Below, piece by piece: positions 45,718-53,961 of a DNA stretch of 64,000 bases. The stretch lies in assembly GCF_009683175.1 (NCBI RefSeq), contig NZ_WKKW01000006.1, positions 62,001 through 126,000 of the forward strand, read 5' to 3'. Positions within the stretch are counted from its first letter, which is position 1, and each line of letters begins with the position of its first letter. A program made the position numbers and the translations under genes. This DNA is from Bifidobacterium asteroides (GTDB lineage: Bacteria > Actinomycetota > Actinomycetes > Actinomycetales > Bifidobacteriaceae). The notes under the pieces were generated by a model. The model saw only the letters and a program-made list of their open reading frames with translations, made no database searches and had not been told where the DNA came from.

Positions 45718-46581
45718 TTGACCTGTTCGGATTGGATAAGCATAATTTGCGCGTCGATTTCCCTTGTCGTAGCCATTGTGATTGCGGGCCTGCAGTTGTG
45801 GCAAAGCGGGCGCATGGCGAAATTCGAGCGGCGTCAGGACGAGCGTGACGAGCGACGTCACGCCGAGGAGGTAAAGTCGCAGGCGGTTTCCTTCATATCG
45901 AAGCATTATGCAGACCGTGGCTTGATTCCCTTGTGCGCTATGGCGGCGATGCATAACGACCTGCACTACTATTCGCGCGAGATGTATCGAGAGTTTTGCT
46001 GCATGACGCTCGAAGTCCAGAATCGTGTCCTCGAATACTGCGGACTGGATTTGCGCGTTGTGGAAGAAGAGGGACTCTTCGAGCGGTGCGTCGAAGCGGT
46101 GGCGGAAATTCTGCGCACACGTTTCCCTGGGGATGAGTCTCCGTTCTATGACAGCGGTAAGTACGTGTTGCGTAGCCTCGAGCATTATGGCGGCGAGAAG
46201 ATTCCGGCCGAACGAATCAATTATCGCTCGCCATGTGCGGCTAGTCCGCGCGTCGTCAACCTTGATGGCGCATCATCTTACGAAAGCCGTATCACGGACG
46301 TTTTGAGCGAATCATTCCGAGGCGAAGGCCCAGAACAGCCCATTTCCGTTCTTGAACGCAAGTACGGCTTCAATACAGTGTCAGAGATAGAGGCGTGCAA
46401 GTTTGCAACGGTTCTCGCGCAGTACATCGCGATTTACGGCAGCAAGGATGACGATTCGAGTAAAAAATACGGCGCGCCAGGTAGATATGCTGGAGAAACC
46501 ATAAGCACAATGGAAGATTTGTTCTTGCAGGCAGTGTTCGAGATATATATCCATCTGGTACTGCAGGAAAGGGAGGCGTGA
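45718..46581 (+). CDS. Unrecognised single-pass membrane protein inside the hsd operon
   Basis: A 287-residue protein. The best start is TTG 45718 with GAAGAGG five bases upstream; this start alone includes the membrane helix (about 6-27, ISIICASISLVVAIVIAGLQ). A highly charged stretch (FERRQDERDERRHAEEVKSQ) follows, then a helical soluble domain (about 60-287) with HYYSREMYREFCCM and PFYDSGKYVLRSLEHYGG. I do not recognise the family. It starts 14 bp after hsdM, and its TGA overlaps the GTG of the next frame, so it is co-translated with hsdS. A role in defence, for example membrane tethering, immune control or abortive infection, is inferred only from place. Confidence 0.75.
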   Translation: MTCSDWISIICASISLVVAIVIAGLQLWQSGRMAKFERRQDERDERRHAEEVKSQAVSFISKHYADRGLIPLCAMAAMHNDLHYYSREMYREFCCMTLEVQNRVLEYCGLDLRVVEEEGLFERCVEAVAEILRTRFPGDESPFYDSGKYVLRSLEHYGGEKIPAERINYRSPCAASPRVVNLDGASSYESRITDVLSESFRGEGPEQPISVLERKYGFNTVSEIEACKFATVLAQYIAIYGSKDDDSSKKYGAPGRYAGETISTMEDLFLQAVFEIYIHLVLQEREA

Positions 46582-46583
46582 AT

Positions 46584-47852
46584 ATGAGGATGCCTGTTTT
46601 GAGATTCAAAGCCGACGACGGAGCGGGCTTTCCGGATTGGAAAGAGAAGACTCTATCTGAGATTGCCAAGCGTGTGACGCGTAAAAACAAGGATAATCAG
46701 ACGGACATTCCCCTCACTATTTCATCGCTTGACGGCCTTGTTGATCAACGCGATTACTTTAAGAAGACAGTGGCAAGCAAGGACATGTCCGGATATTTCC
46801 TGTTGCAAAACGGGGAGTTTGCATATAATAAGAGCTATTCTGTCGGGTTTGACTATGGTTCGATCAAGCGATTGGACAAGTATCCTTGTGGTGCATTGTC
46901 TACGCTTTACATCTGTTTTGGTTTGAAGCCAAACGTCGGTATTGATTCGGATTATCTGACTCATTATTTTGACAGCCAGAAATGGAATCCCGAGGTTGCT
47001 GCAATTTGTGCGGAGGGTGCACGCAATCACGGACTTCTCAATGTTCCGACCGCAGATTTTTTCGATATTGGGATTGATGTCCCTTCCCTTCCCGAACAGC
47101 GCAAGATTGCTGACTTGCTCTCAACCGTCGACACTGTTATCGCTGCCCAGCAAGCCGAGGTGGACGCATGGGAACAGCGCAAGAAGGGTGCGATGCAGAA
47201 GCTGTTCAGTCAGAAGATCAGATTTAAGGCTGACGACGGGTCCGATTTTCCTGATTGGGAGAGCAAATCGTTCTCTGACGTTTTTACGGGTTTGAGCAAC
47301 AATACTTTATCGAGAGACTGTCTAAATAGCAAGCGCGGTCAGGCAAAGAATATTCATTATGGCGACGTGCTCATCAAGTACGGATCTGTGGTCGATATTC
47401 AGAATGATGGAGTTCCATTCGTTAATTCCAACATCGACTGTAAGCGTTGGGATTGTCTCCATGACGGGGACATTGTGATAGCTGATACGGCAGAGGACGA
47501 TACAGTTGGAAAAGTCGTTGAGATAATGAATGTCGGCTCTGATACACTTTTTTCCGGTCTTCATACGATTGCCTGTCGCCCAAGAGATGCCTTCGCGAGC
47601 AAATATCTTGGCTATTACATGAATTCCAACGCGTATCACGACCAATTACGTCCGTATATGCAGGGAATTAAAGTTACATCCGTAAGTAAGAGCAATATTT
47701 CTTCGACTCACATAGAGATTCCTTCCCTTCCCGAACAGCGCAAAATTGCCGACTGTCTGTCGTCAATTAACAACGTTGTCGTTAAGGCGAAAGCCGAGCT
47801 GGCAAAGTGGCGGGAGCTGAAGAAGGGCCTGCTTCAGCAGATGTTCGTATAG
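46584..47852 (+). CDS. hsdS: Type I restriction-modification, HsdS specificity subunit
   Basis: A 422-residue DNA-recognition subunit with two target-recognition domains (about 5-160 and 215-370). Each ends in a conserved helix with LPEQRKIADxLS. Each half opens with LRFKADDG or IRFKADDG followed by FPDWE/K, an internal duplication also visible in DNA (46602 and 47220; 47086 and 47728). Two different TRDs imply a bipartite recognition site that cannot be read from sequence. ATG 46584 has GGGAGG seven bases upstream; GTG 46578 is in frame too. No extra partial hsdS copy or inverted repeats suggest shuffling in this window, though the nearby decayed recombinase is noted. Confidence 0.92.
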   Translation: MRMPVLRFKADDGAGFPDWKEKTLSEIAKRVTRKNKDNQTDIPLTISSLDGLVDQRDYFKKTVASKDMSGYFLLQNGEFAYNKSYSVGFDYGSIKRLDKYPCGALSTLYICFGLKPNVGIDSDYLTHYFDSQKWNPEVAAICAEGARNHGLLNVPTADFFDIGIDVPSLPEQRKIADLLSTVDTVIAAQQAEVDAWEQRKKGAMQKLFSQKIRFKADDGSDFPDWESKSFSDVFTGLSNNTLSRDCLNSKRGQAKNIHYGDVLIKYGSVVDIQNDGVPFVNSNIDCKRWDCLHDGDIVIADTAEDDTVGKVVEIMNVGSDTLFSGLHTIACRPRDAFASKYLGYYMNSNAYHDQLRPYMQGIKVTSVSKSNISSTHIEIPSLPEQRKIADCLSSINNVVVKAKAELAKWRELKKGLLQQMFV

Positions 47853-47911
47853 ATTCAACCAAGCTCGTCGTCATCGTAGCGGCGGGCTTTATCAGGGGGA
47901 GGTTGAATAAT

Positions 47912-48560
47912 TTTGGCACGCAAGGAGAAAATCGAGCTGAACGACAACATAATCTCGCCGTAGCGTACTACCCGTTCTCGTCTCTCTCATAAGACGAGGT
48001 GAGTATCAAACAGCAGAAGGAGCTTGCACAAGCGTGGGCAGACACCAGCGGGTTAACATCATCAGGGAGTGTGAGAACGCGGCCATATCCGGCACCACGG
48101 ACGCCTACCCAGTGTTCCAGCTGATGCTGTCAGTAATTGCGCAAATTCGGCCTCATACGCTCATCATGTGGAAGGCAGACAGCGAAATACACCTGCGGCG
48201 GAGAACATCCCGACGGATTGTCCCGAGAGTACGCTCATCGAGGGCCCGATAGATACCAATGGCGAAGTACTACAGCTGGCAACTGTTATAACATCCAGAG
48301 TGTCATGAACTACAACGCCGAGCGCGCACTGTACAACAGCATAAAAGCTGTTCGGGCATGGGGTAAATAGGGCAACAAAGCAGTACGTCGTGGACACGGC
48401 ACTCTGCGTGCGGCAGATGTTAGACGAGTAGGCAGCAAGAAGGTCAATGCAGCGATAGCCGACAAACTGAATACCGAAGGGCAGCGTACAACAAGGGTGT
48501 TGAGACGCTGAACAAGATGCTCAAGAACCACGTCTACATTTGCGGAGTCAGCAGGAAAAA
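47912..48560 (+). pseudogene. Decayed large serine recombinase
   Basis: Pieces of a serine site-specific recombinase run in order through several frames. They begin with ARKEKIELNDNIIS and AVYYPFSSLS (resolvase start), then VSIKQQKELAQAWADTSG and NAAISGTTDAYPVFQLML, then RPHTLIMWKADSEI. Later come KQYVVDTALCVRQMLDE and KKVNAAIADKLNTEGQRTTR (recombinase domain), and NKMLKNHVYI. These match the layout of recombinases found in conjugative and restriction islands. Many stops and shifts make it inactive; the catalytic Ser stretch is broken too. It supports arrival of the hsd genes on a mobile element. Confidence 0.65.
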
Positions 48561-48682
48561 TCCGCCCCAGAATCTTTCATTAAATGTGCTAATACCGGTT
48601 TGAATTGTATCGACAAACCATAGCTGTGAGCAGTAATTCGAACCAGCACTATAAACTTGCATCTCATTCTTGATGCGGATGC

Positions 48683-50407
48683 TCACGCAAAGACTAGTAT
48701 GCCGTCCTGCAGCGTCAGCAGACGGTCAACCCTGGCAAGGACCGAGGGACGATGGGAGACGATCAGACAGGAACGGTCGCCCTTCCGCTCGATCAGCCTA
48801 GTCAGAACCCGGCCTTCGAGGAGGGCATCCATGTTGCTTGTAGGCTCATCCAAAAGCATGAATGGCGCCGAGCTCAAAAAGGCGCGAGCCAGGGCCACTC
48901 GTTGCCGCTGCCCCTCGGACAGATCCGAGCCGTTGTCAGCAAGCAGATGATCCAAGCCGTCAGGCAGCTGGTCGATCAAATCATCTAGGCAGGCATCATG
49001 AGCTGCCTTCTCAATATCCTCTCTGCTGGCATCGGGCCGGGCCAGAGCGATGTTATCTGCCAAAGTAAGGCTAAATATATAGGTATCTTGACTCACCAGA
49101 GTCTGCTGGGCACGCAGGTCGGCGGTGCGGATGGTCTCGATGGGCAGGCCGGAGACGGTCAGGTCCCCGCCGTTACGCTCCTGGAACCGCATCAGCAAAT
49201 CGATCAAGGTAGACTTGCCAACCCCGTTGGCGCCTTGGATGCCGATCAACTCGCCAGGTTTAATGGAAAGATCCAGACCGTCCAAAACCGAGATTCGGCC
49301 GCCATATTCACCAGAGTCAGTCTTGCCCGTGTCAGTCTTGCCAGCGTAGGAGAAGCAGACGGCTTTGGCCTCCTCTCCTGTGAACTCCGTCAGGTGATTC
49401 CCATGATCGGACTCCACCTCGCGCACAGGCGGCTCCTTGTCCAGAAGCGAGAAAACCCTTCGAGCGGCAGCCAGCGTGGGCTGCAGGCCGGCGCCTAGCC
49501 GGGCCACAGGTATCAGGGGGGCGAAGGAGGAGAGGAAACCGACCAGTCCAATCATCCCCCGGGCAGGATCCACCAACCCCTCAGAGCCAAGCCAACAGGC
49601 CATCAGCGTGAAGGCTCCGGCGCAGATCAGAGTGACCACATTGGTGACCATCTCGTTGGCGATGGTCCGCCCAGAGGTGCGCCCGCGGGCATCCAACATC
49701 CGGTCGGTGGCGACTCCCACTCGATGGCGGGTATTGCCAAGAGCCCCCAATCCAGCCAGTTCGGTGCGGCCCTGCAGGGTCTCCAGAAGCAGGGAATGCA
49801 GGCTGGCCTGGGCCGTCCGCTCCTGCATGGCCACCTTGAAAGTGGGCCTGGCGCTCAGGATGGGGATGAGCAGGCCGACGATCAGGTAGGAGACCAGGGC
49901 GGCAAGTCCCATCCAGGGTGAGAGCCAGGTGAGCAGGGCCAAATTGGCCAGAGAGGTCACCAGGGCGATGGCGATGGGCGAAAGCGTATGGGCGTAGAAG
50001 ATCTCGAGCAGCTCGATGTCGTTGGTGATCACTGTCACCATGTCTCCGCGCGCTTGGTCTCGCAAACCGGCCGGGGCCAGGGACCGCATCTTGTCGAAGA
50101 CCGTCGTGCGGATGTCCCGGAGCATGCTGAAGGCCATCTCGTGGTTGTAGTACTGCTCCCCATAAGCCATGACCCCACGGCTGAGAGCAGTCAGAACCGC
50201 CACCAGGGCCCAGACGACCCACTGGCCATTCAACGGAGGCCAGTCTGTAACCAGGCCAATCAGGGCCGCTGCGGCTGCCATCATGCTCCAGACCGCGAAG
50301 AGGTGGCCCAGGCTGCCGCAGAGGATGGCCTTGCCCTCAGTACCGGCCAGAGGCTTCATCAGCCGGGCCATACGGCGCATCATCGTCAGATTGCCGGTCG
50401 TCTGCAT
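48683..50407 (-). CDS. ABC exporter half, CydC-like (permease-ATPase)
   Basis: A 574-residue half-transporter with six membrane helices (about 25-310) and an ATPase domain (about 345-570). Motifs are GIQGANGVGKSTL (Walker A), LSEGQRQRVALARAFL (signature) and FMLLDEPTSNMD (Walker B). Pairing with the downstream-numbered partner and domain build match CydCD, which exports glutathione or cysteine for cytochrome bd assembly; a lipid or drug exporter is also possible. A short charged insert (KTDTGKTDSGEYGG) repeats just before the ATPase. Start ATG 50407 has GGGAG eight bases upstream and lies four bases past the partner's stop. Confidence 0.85.
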   Translation of the reverse strand: MQTTGNLTMMRRMARLMKPLAGTEGKAILCGSLGHLFAVWSMMAAAAALIGLVTDWPPLNGQWVVWALVAVLTALSRGVMAYGEQYYNHEMAFSMLRDIRTTVFDKMRSLAPAGLRDQARGDMVTVITNDIELLEIFYAHTLSPIAIALVTSLANLALLTWLSPWMGLAALVSYLIVGLLIPILSARPTFKVAMQERTAQASLHSLLLETLQGRTELAGLGALGNTRHRVGVATDRMLDARGRTSGRTIANEMVTNVVTLICAGAFTLMACWLGSEGLVDPARGMIGLVGFLSSFAPLIPVARLGAGLQPTLAAARRVFSLLDKEPPVREVESDHGNHLTEFTGEEAKAVCFSYAGKTDTGKTDSGEYGGRISVLDGLDLSIKPGELIGIQGANGVGKSTLIDLLMRFQERNGGDLTVSGLPIETIRTADLRAQQTLVSQDTYIFSLTLADNIALARPDASREDIEKAAHDACLDDLIDQLPDGLDHLLADNGSDLSEGQRQRVALARAFLSSAPFMLLDEPTSNMDALLEGRVLTRLIERKGDRSCLIVSHRPSVLARVDRLLTLQDGILVFA

Positions 50408-50411
50408 GTCG

Positions 50412-52463
50412 TCACTCCCCGTCCTCATACTGGGCCTGCTCCTTCCACTGAGCGGCAAATCCGCCCCCGGCATCCATCAGTTCATGGAAGCCGCCGCTTT
50501 CCATCAGACGACCCCCTTGCAAGAAGAGAATGGCATCGGCATTACGAACCCCGGCCAGGCGGTGGGTGATGGTCAGGACCAGGGACTCCTTGCCCAACGC
50601 ATCCATCAAAGCAGCCAGAGTGGCATCATGCTCGCGATCCACGGCGCTGGTGGCCTCGTCGAAGATATAGAAAGGAGAACGCCGCAAGAGCCCGCGGGCA
50701 ATGGACAGGCGCTGCCGCTGCCCTCCGGATAGGTTGCCTCCCTCGGGGTCGATAGGAGCGTCCAGTCCGCCCTTGCTCTGGACAAGACTGGTCAGGCCGA
50801 CCTGGTCCAGCGCATCCTGCAGCTCCCAATCCGAGTAGCCCAGTCCGGCCGGGTCCAGATTCGACCTGATGGTCCCGGTGAAGAGGTGATCGGTTCCCCG
50901 AACCACGGTCTGTAGGCCGACCAGATCCTCGCGCGACAGGTCGCTGATCTGGCGCCCGCCAATGGTCAGCTCTCCGGCATACCCCTGAAGGCGCCCGGAC
51001 AGCAGGCCCGCCAGGGTGCTCTTTCCGGAGCCCGAAGCGCCGACCAGACCCACATGTCCCTTGGCCGGGAGATTGAAGTTCAAATCGGTCAGAGCCTGGA
51101 AGCCGTCAGGATAGGTGTAGGTCAGAGCGCGAGCGCGGATGCCCAACGAATCGTCGTCAGACATATCCGCCTGATCTGCATGATCCGAGCCCGATTGCAC
51201 CGAACCAGCATTTTGTCCCATAGCATCGGCAGAACCTGATACAGGCATTTGGACAGCATCCGAAGCAGGTTTCAAAGCGGATTCCGATGCAGGTGCCAAT
51301 GTAGATTGCAAAGCAGGCTTCGAAGAAGGTTCCGATTCAGAATCCCGAACTGCTTCCCCAGAAGCCTCAAGACTCGCTTCCGGAGCCGCTTCCTCGGATG
51401 CTTCCGGAATCATTGCCGGAACCTCTTCCGGCGCCACTTTCTCGCGTGATTCAAGAGTCGTCCCTGGAGCCGCCGACTCCCCGTCGCCCCTCTGCCGCGC
51501 TTGGAGAATATCGTCAATGGCCTTGCCCTGCTTGATGGCGACCATGCCGGAATGCATCATGTAGACCAGCTGGCGCTCAGGTGCAAAGAGCCGGACCCCG
51601 GCCAAAGCGACGACCAGGCAGGACAGCATTCGAGAGGGCCCGCCCTGTCCGATCAGGACTGTGGCCGCGACCGCCAGGATGAGGCTGGTGTAGATGACCA
51701 CGTCGGCCTTGATCAGCGAGCGCAGCTGCCCGCTAAGGACCCCCATGGTTATCCGGCGAAACCCTTCGGACTCCTCGGCCAGGTCATCAGCCTGCCGCTG
51801 GTCTGCCCCGAAGATCTTCAAAGTGTTGAGCCCCCTCAGGGCATGCTCGAAGTGGACGCCGACCTTGTCATACTTGCGCAACTGGCCCAGCTGCACCTTG
51901 ATGTTCTCGCCCATGGTGGGCTTGGAGGCCAGGGGCAGAGCCACCATGCCGATCACGACGATTGCCGCAGCCAGGGGACTGACGGGCAGAAGGACGATCA
52001 GAGTCACGACCAGCATCAAGGCGGTTTGGACCAAGGCCGGAATGTAGGCCGTGAAGTAGGAGACGACCGATTTAACCCCCTCGGTCGAAAGCCTGGCCAG
52101 GGTCTGCGCCGGAACGCCCAGGTCGTCCTTCTGCGCATTGGGGTCGAACACGGACAGGTAGAGGGCCTGGGAGAGCGCCTTGCCCATCCCATCAGCCAGC
52201 CGGGCGCTGACGGACCTGGCGACCGCCTGGGTCAGAAGCCGAACCAGAATCAGCACGCCTATCAGCGCCGCCAAGGGTCCGGGCCGACCGGGCACCCAGG
52301 CAAGGGCATGGGGGACAGGCAGGCCAAGGGAACGGCCCACGGCCGCGATGGCCACCGGCAGGAGGAGGACCTCCGCCAACGCGCCGATCGTCTGCAGGAG
52401 GGCCAGCAGGAGGCTGGCGCCCATCCTGGCTCCCGGTAGATGAAGTAGTCGCTTGCTGATCAT
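50412..52463 (-). CDS. ABC exporter half, CydD-like, with long linker
   Basis: A 683-residue half-transporter; first gene of a two-gene operon with the CydC-like partner. Six helices lie in residues 1-300, and the ATPase domain is at about 440-660: GLVGASGSGKSTL (Walker A), LSGGQRQRLSIARGLL (signature) and FYIFDEATSAVD (Walker B). Between them is a low-complexity insert of about 110 residues (about 330-435), rich in Ala/Ser/Glu/Pro with SE/AS doublets. GGAGG lies six bases before the ATG at 52463. The pair probably exports a thiol or another small molecule; substrate not evident. Confidence 0.85.
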   Translation of the reverse strand: MISKRLLHLPGARMGASLLLALLQTIGALAEVLLLPVAIAAVGRSLGLPVPHALAWVPGRPGPLAALIGVLILVRLLTQAVARSVSARLADGMGKALSQALYLSVFDPNAQKDDLGVPAQTLARLSTEGVKSVVSYFTAYIPALVQTALMLVVTLIVLLPVSPLAAAIVVIGMVALPLASKPTMGENIKVQLGQLRKYDKVGVHFEHALRGLNTLKIFGADQRQADDLAEESEGFRRITMGVLSGQLRSLIKADVVIYTSLILAVAATVLIGQGGPSRMLSCLVVALAGVRLFAPERQLVYMMHSGMVAIKQGKAIDDILQARQRGDGESAAPGTTLESREKVAPEEVPAMIPEASEEAAPEASLEASGEAVRDSESEPSSKPALQSTLAPASESALKPASDAVQMPVSGSADAMGQNAGSVQSGSDHADQADMSDDDSLGIRARALTYTYPDGFQALTDLNFNLPAKGHVGLVGASGSGKSTLAGLLSGRLQGYAGELTIGGRQISDLSREDLVGLQTVVRGTDHLFTGTIRSNLDPAGLGYSDWELQDALDQVGLTSLVQSKGGLDAPIDPEGGNLSGGQRQRLSIARGLLRRSPFYIFDEATSAVDREHDATLAALMDALGKESLVLTITHRLAGVRNADAILFLQGGRLMESGGFHELMDAGGGFAAQWKEQAQYEDGE

Positions 52464-52657
52464 GCCTGTCCTCCGTGCCGCCTTTCTGATACGCCCCTCT
52501 CAGTGGACACTAACAAAATCCTCGCGCGGCGGGCAAGAGACATAAAAAAATATCATTTACTTTCCCTCCCGGCCCTCCTAAACTTGACGGCACAACCTGC
52601 AATCGGCGGATATGGCCTAGGGCCGAGCGACCGCCACCCAGATGGGAGCGATCCTTT

Positions 52658-53266
52658 ATGAAAGCACTGAAGACAAAAGACCTGGTCAACGTCGGCATTT
52701 TCACGGCCCTCTACTTCGTCAGCATGGCGGTGGGCAACTTCATCACCGTCTTCCTGGCTGGCCTGGTCATGCCCGGCCTGTCCTCCCTCTTCATCCCCGC
52801 TGTGGTGGGGCTGGTCTCCGGCCCGGTCTACATGCTGATGATCCGCCGGGTGCCCAGGTTCGGGGCCATCACCATCGTCGGCGTCATCATGGGCCTCTTC
52901 CTGCTGGTTTTCGGCCACTTCGCCCTGTCCTTCATCCCCTACGCCTTCTGCGGCCTGCTGGCTGATCTGGTTCAGTCCTCGCTCAGGGAGAGCCGTCCCA
53001 ACCTGGCCCGCTACCTGAGCTATGTCATCCTCACCTTCGGCTGCACCGGCCCCGTCCTGCCCCTCTGGTTCATGAAGGACGCCTACGTGGCCAGCCTGGT
53101 CCGCCGCGGCAAGAGCCAGGAGTACATCGACGGAGTCTTCGCGCCCATCACCGGAGCCACCTTCCTGGTCTGCATCCTGGCCACCCTGGTCGGCGCCCTG
53201 CTCGGGGCATGGATAGGCGCCCGGATCGTCGACCGGCATTTCAACCGGATACCCGCCAAGCAATGA
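52658..53266 (+). CDS. ECF transporter S component (MptD/TIGR02185-like)
   Basis: A 202-residue membrane protein with five to six helices. The build and phrases (NVGIFTALYFVSMAVGNFI, MPGLSSLFIPAVVGLVSGP) match the MptD-like putative substrate-binding component of energy-coupling-factor importers. It gives the transporter its specificity, which is unknown for this branch. Its TGA overlaps the EcfT ATG, and the operon continues with a fused double ATPase. GGAG sits nine bases before the ATG. The leader (about 52560-52657) shows no riboswitch that I recognise. Confidence 0.8.
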   Translation: MKALKTKDLVNVGIFTALYFVSMAVGNFITVFLAGLVMPGLSSLFIPAVVGLVSGPVYMLMIRRVPRFGAITIVGVIMGLFLLVFGHFALSFIPYAFCGLLADLVQSSLRESRPNLARYLSYVILTFGCTGPVLPLWFMKDAYVASLVRRGKSQEYIDGVFAPITGATFLVCILATLVGALLGAWIGARIVDRHFNRIPAKQ

Positions 53267-53961
53267 GGCCCATCTCCATCTACACCAGATTCCTGCTGGT
53301 CATCTTCGCCAACGCCCTGATCTTCGTCACCTTGCCCACCCCGCTGGTCCTGGCCATCAACATCTACTTCTGCAGCTTCCAGGTCATCGTGGGCAGAGTG
53401 AGGAAGGGCCAGGCCTGGCTGCTGGTCTGTCTGGTCTTCGCCCTGGGTGCCTCCCTGGCCATGGTCTTTCCCGAGAACCTGCCGGGGCATTACCTGCTCT
53501 TCCTCTTCGTCGGCGTGGGCAGGGTCCTCCCCCTGGTGCTGGTTGCAGCCTTCATGATGGGCACCACCAAGGTCTCGGAGCTGGTCTACCTGCTGCGCAA
53601 GATCCACGCCCCCCAGTGGCTGGTCATCCCCGTCAGCGTGCTCTTCCGCTTCTTCCCGACCGTCAGGCACGACTATGCCCAAATCAGACGGGCCATGAAG
53701 TTCAGGGGGATCGCGGTCACCACCGGTGACATGGTCCGGCATCCGATGCGGACCATGGAATACATCTACGTTCCCCTGCTCAACAACGCCACCAACGTGG
53801 CCTCCGACCTGACCTCGGCCGCCCTGACCCGAGGGATCGGCGACCCCGGGCCCAAGACCTCCATCCAACGGATTGCCTTCACCGGAATGGATGCGCTCAT
53901 GTGCGCCCTGGGCCTGGTCCTTATGGGATGTGGAGCCTATGTTGCAATGTTCCAGGCTTAG
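53263..53961 (+). CDS. ECF transporter T component (EcfT)
   Basis: A 232-residue membrane protein with four to six helices that couples the ATPases to the S component. The coupling helix region FFPTVRHDYAQIRRAMKFRG with its Ala-Arg type motif is visible. The ATG overlaps the S-component stop. The ATPase gene start lies inside the last 23 bases of this gene, so all three are coupled. Confidence 0.85.
   Translation: MRPISIYTRFLLVIFANALIFVTLPTPLVLAINIYFCSFQVIVGRVRKGQAWLLVCLVFALGASLAMVFPENLPGHYLLFLFVGVGRVLPLVLVAAFMMGTTKVSELVYLLRKIHAPQWLVIPVSVLFRFFPTVRHDYAQIRRAMKFRGIAVTTGDMVRHPMRTMEYIYVPLLNNATNVASDLTSAALTRGIGDPGPKTSIQRIAFTGMDALMCALGLVLMGCGAYVAMFQA

Noticed and set aside
40530-48650. tRNA-Ala 3' end as integration site with a copy near 48636
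   Set aside because: Only a 9-base match in inverse orientation (the general T-loop word); not long enough for an attachment site.
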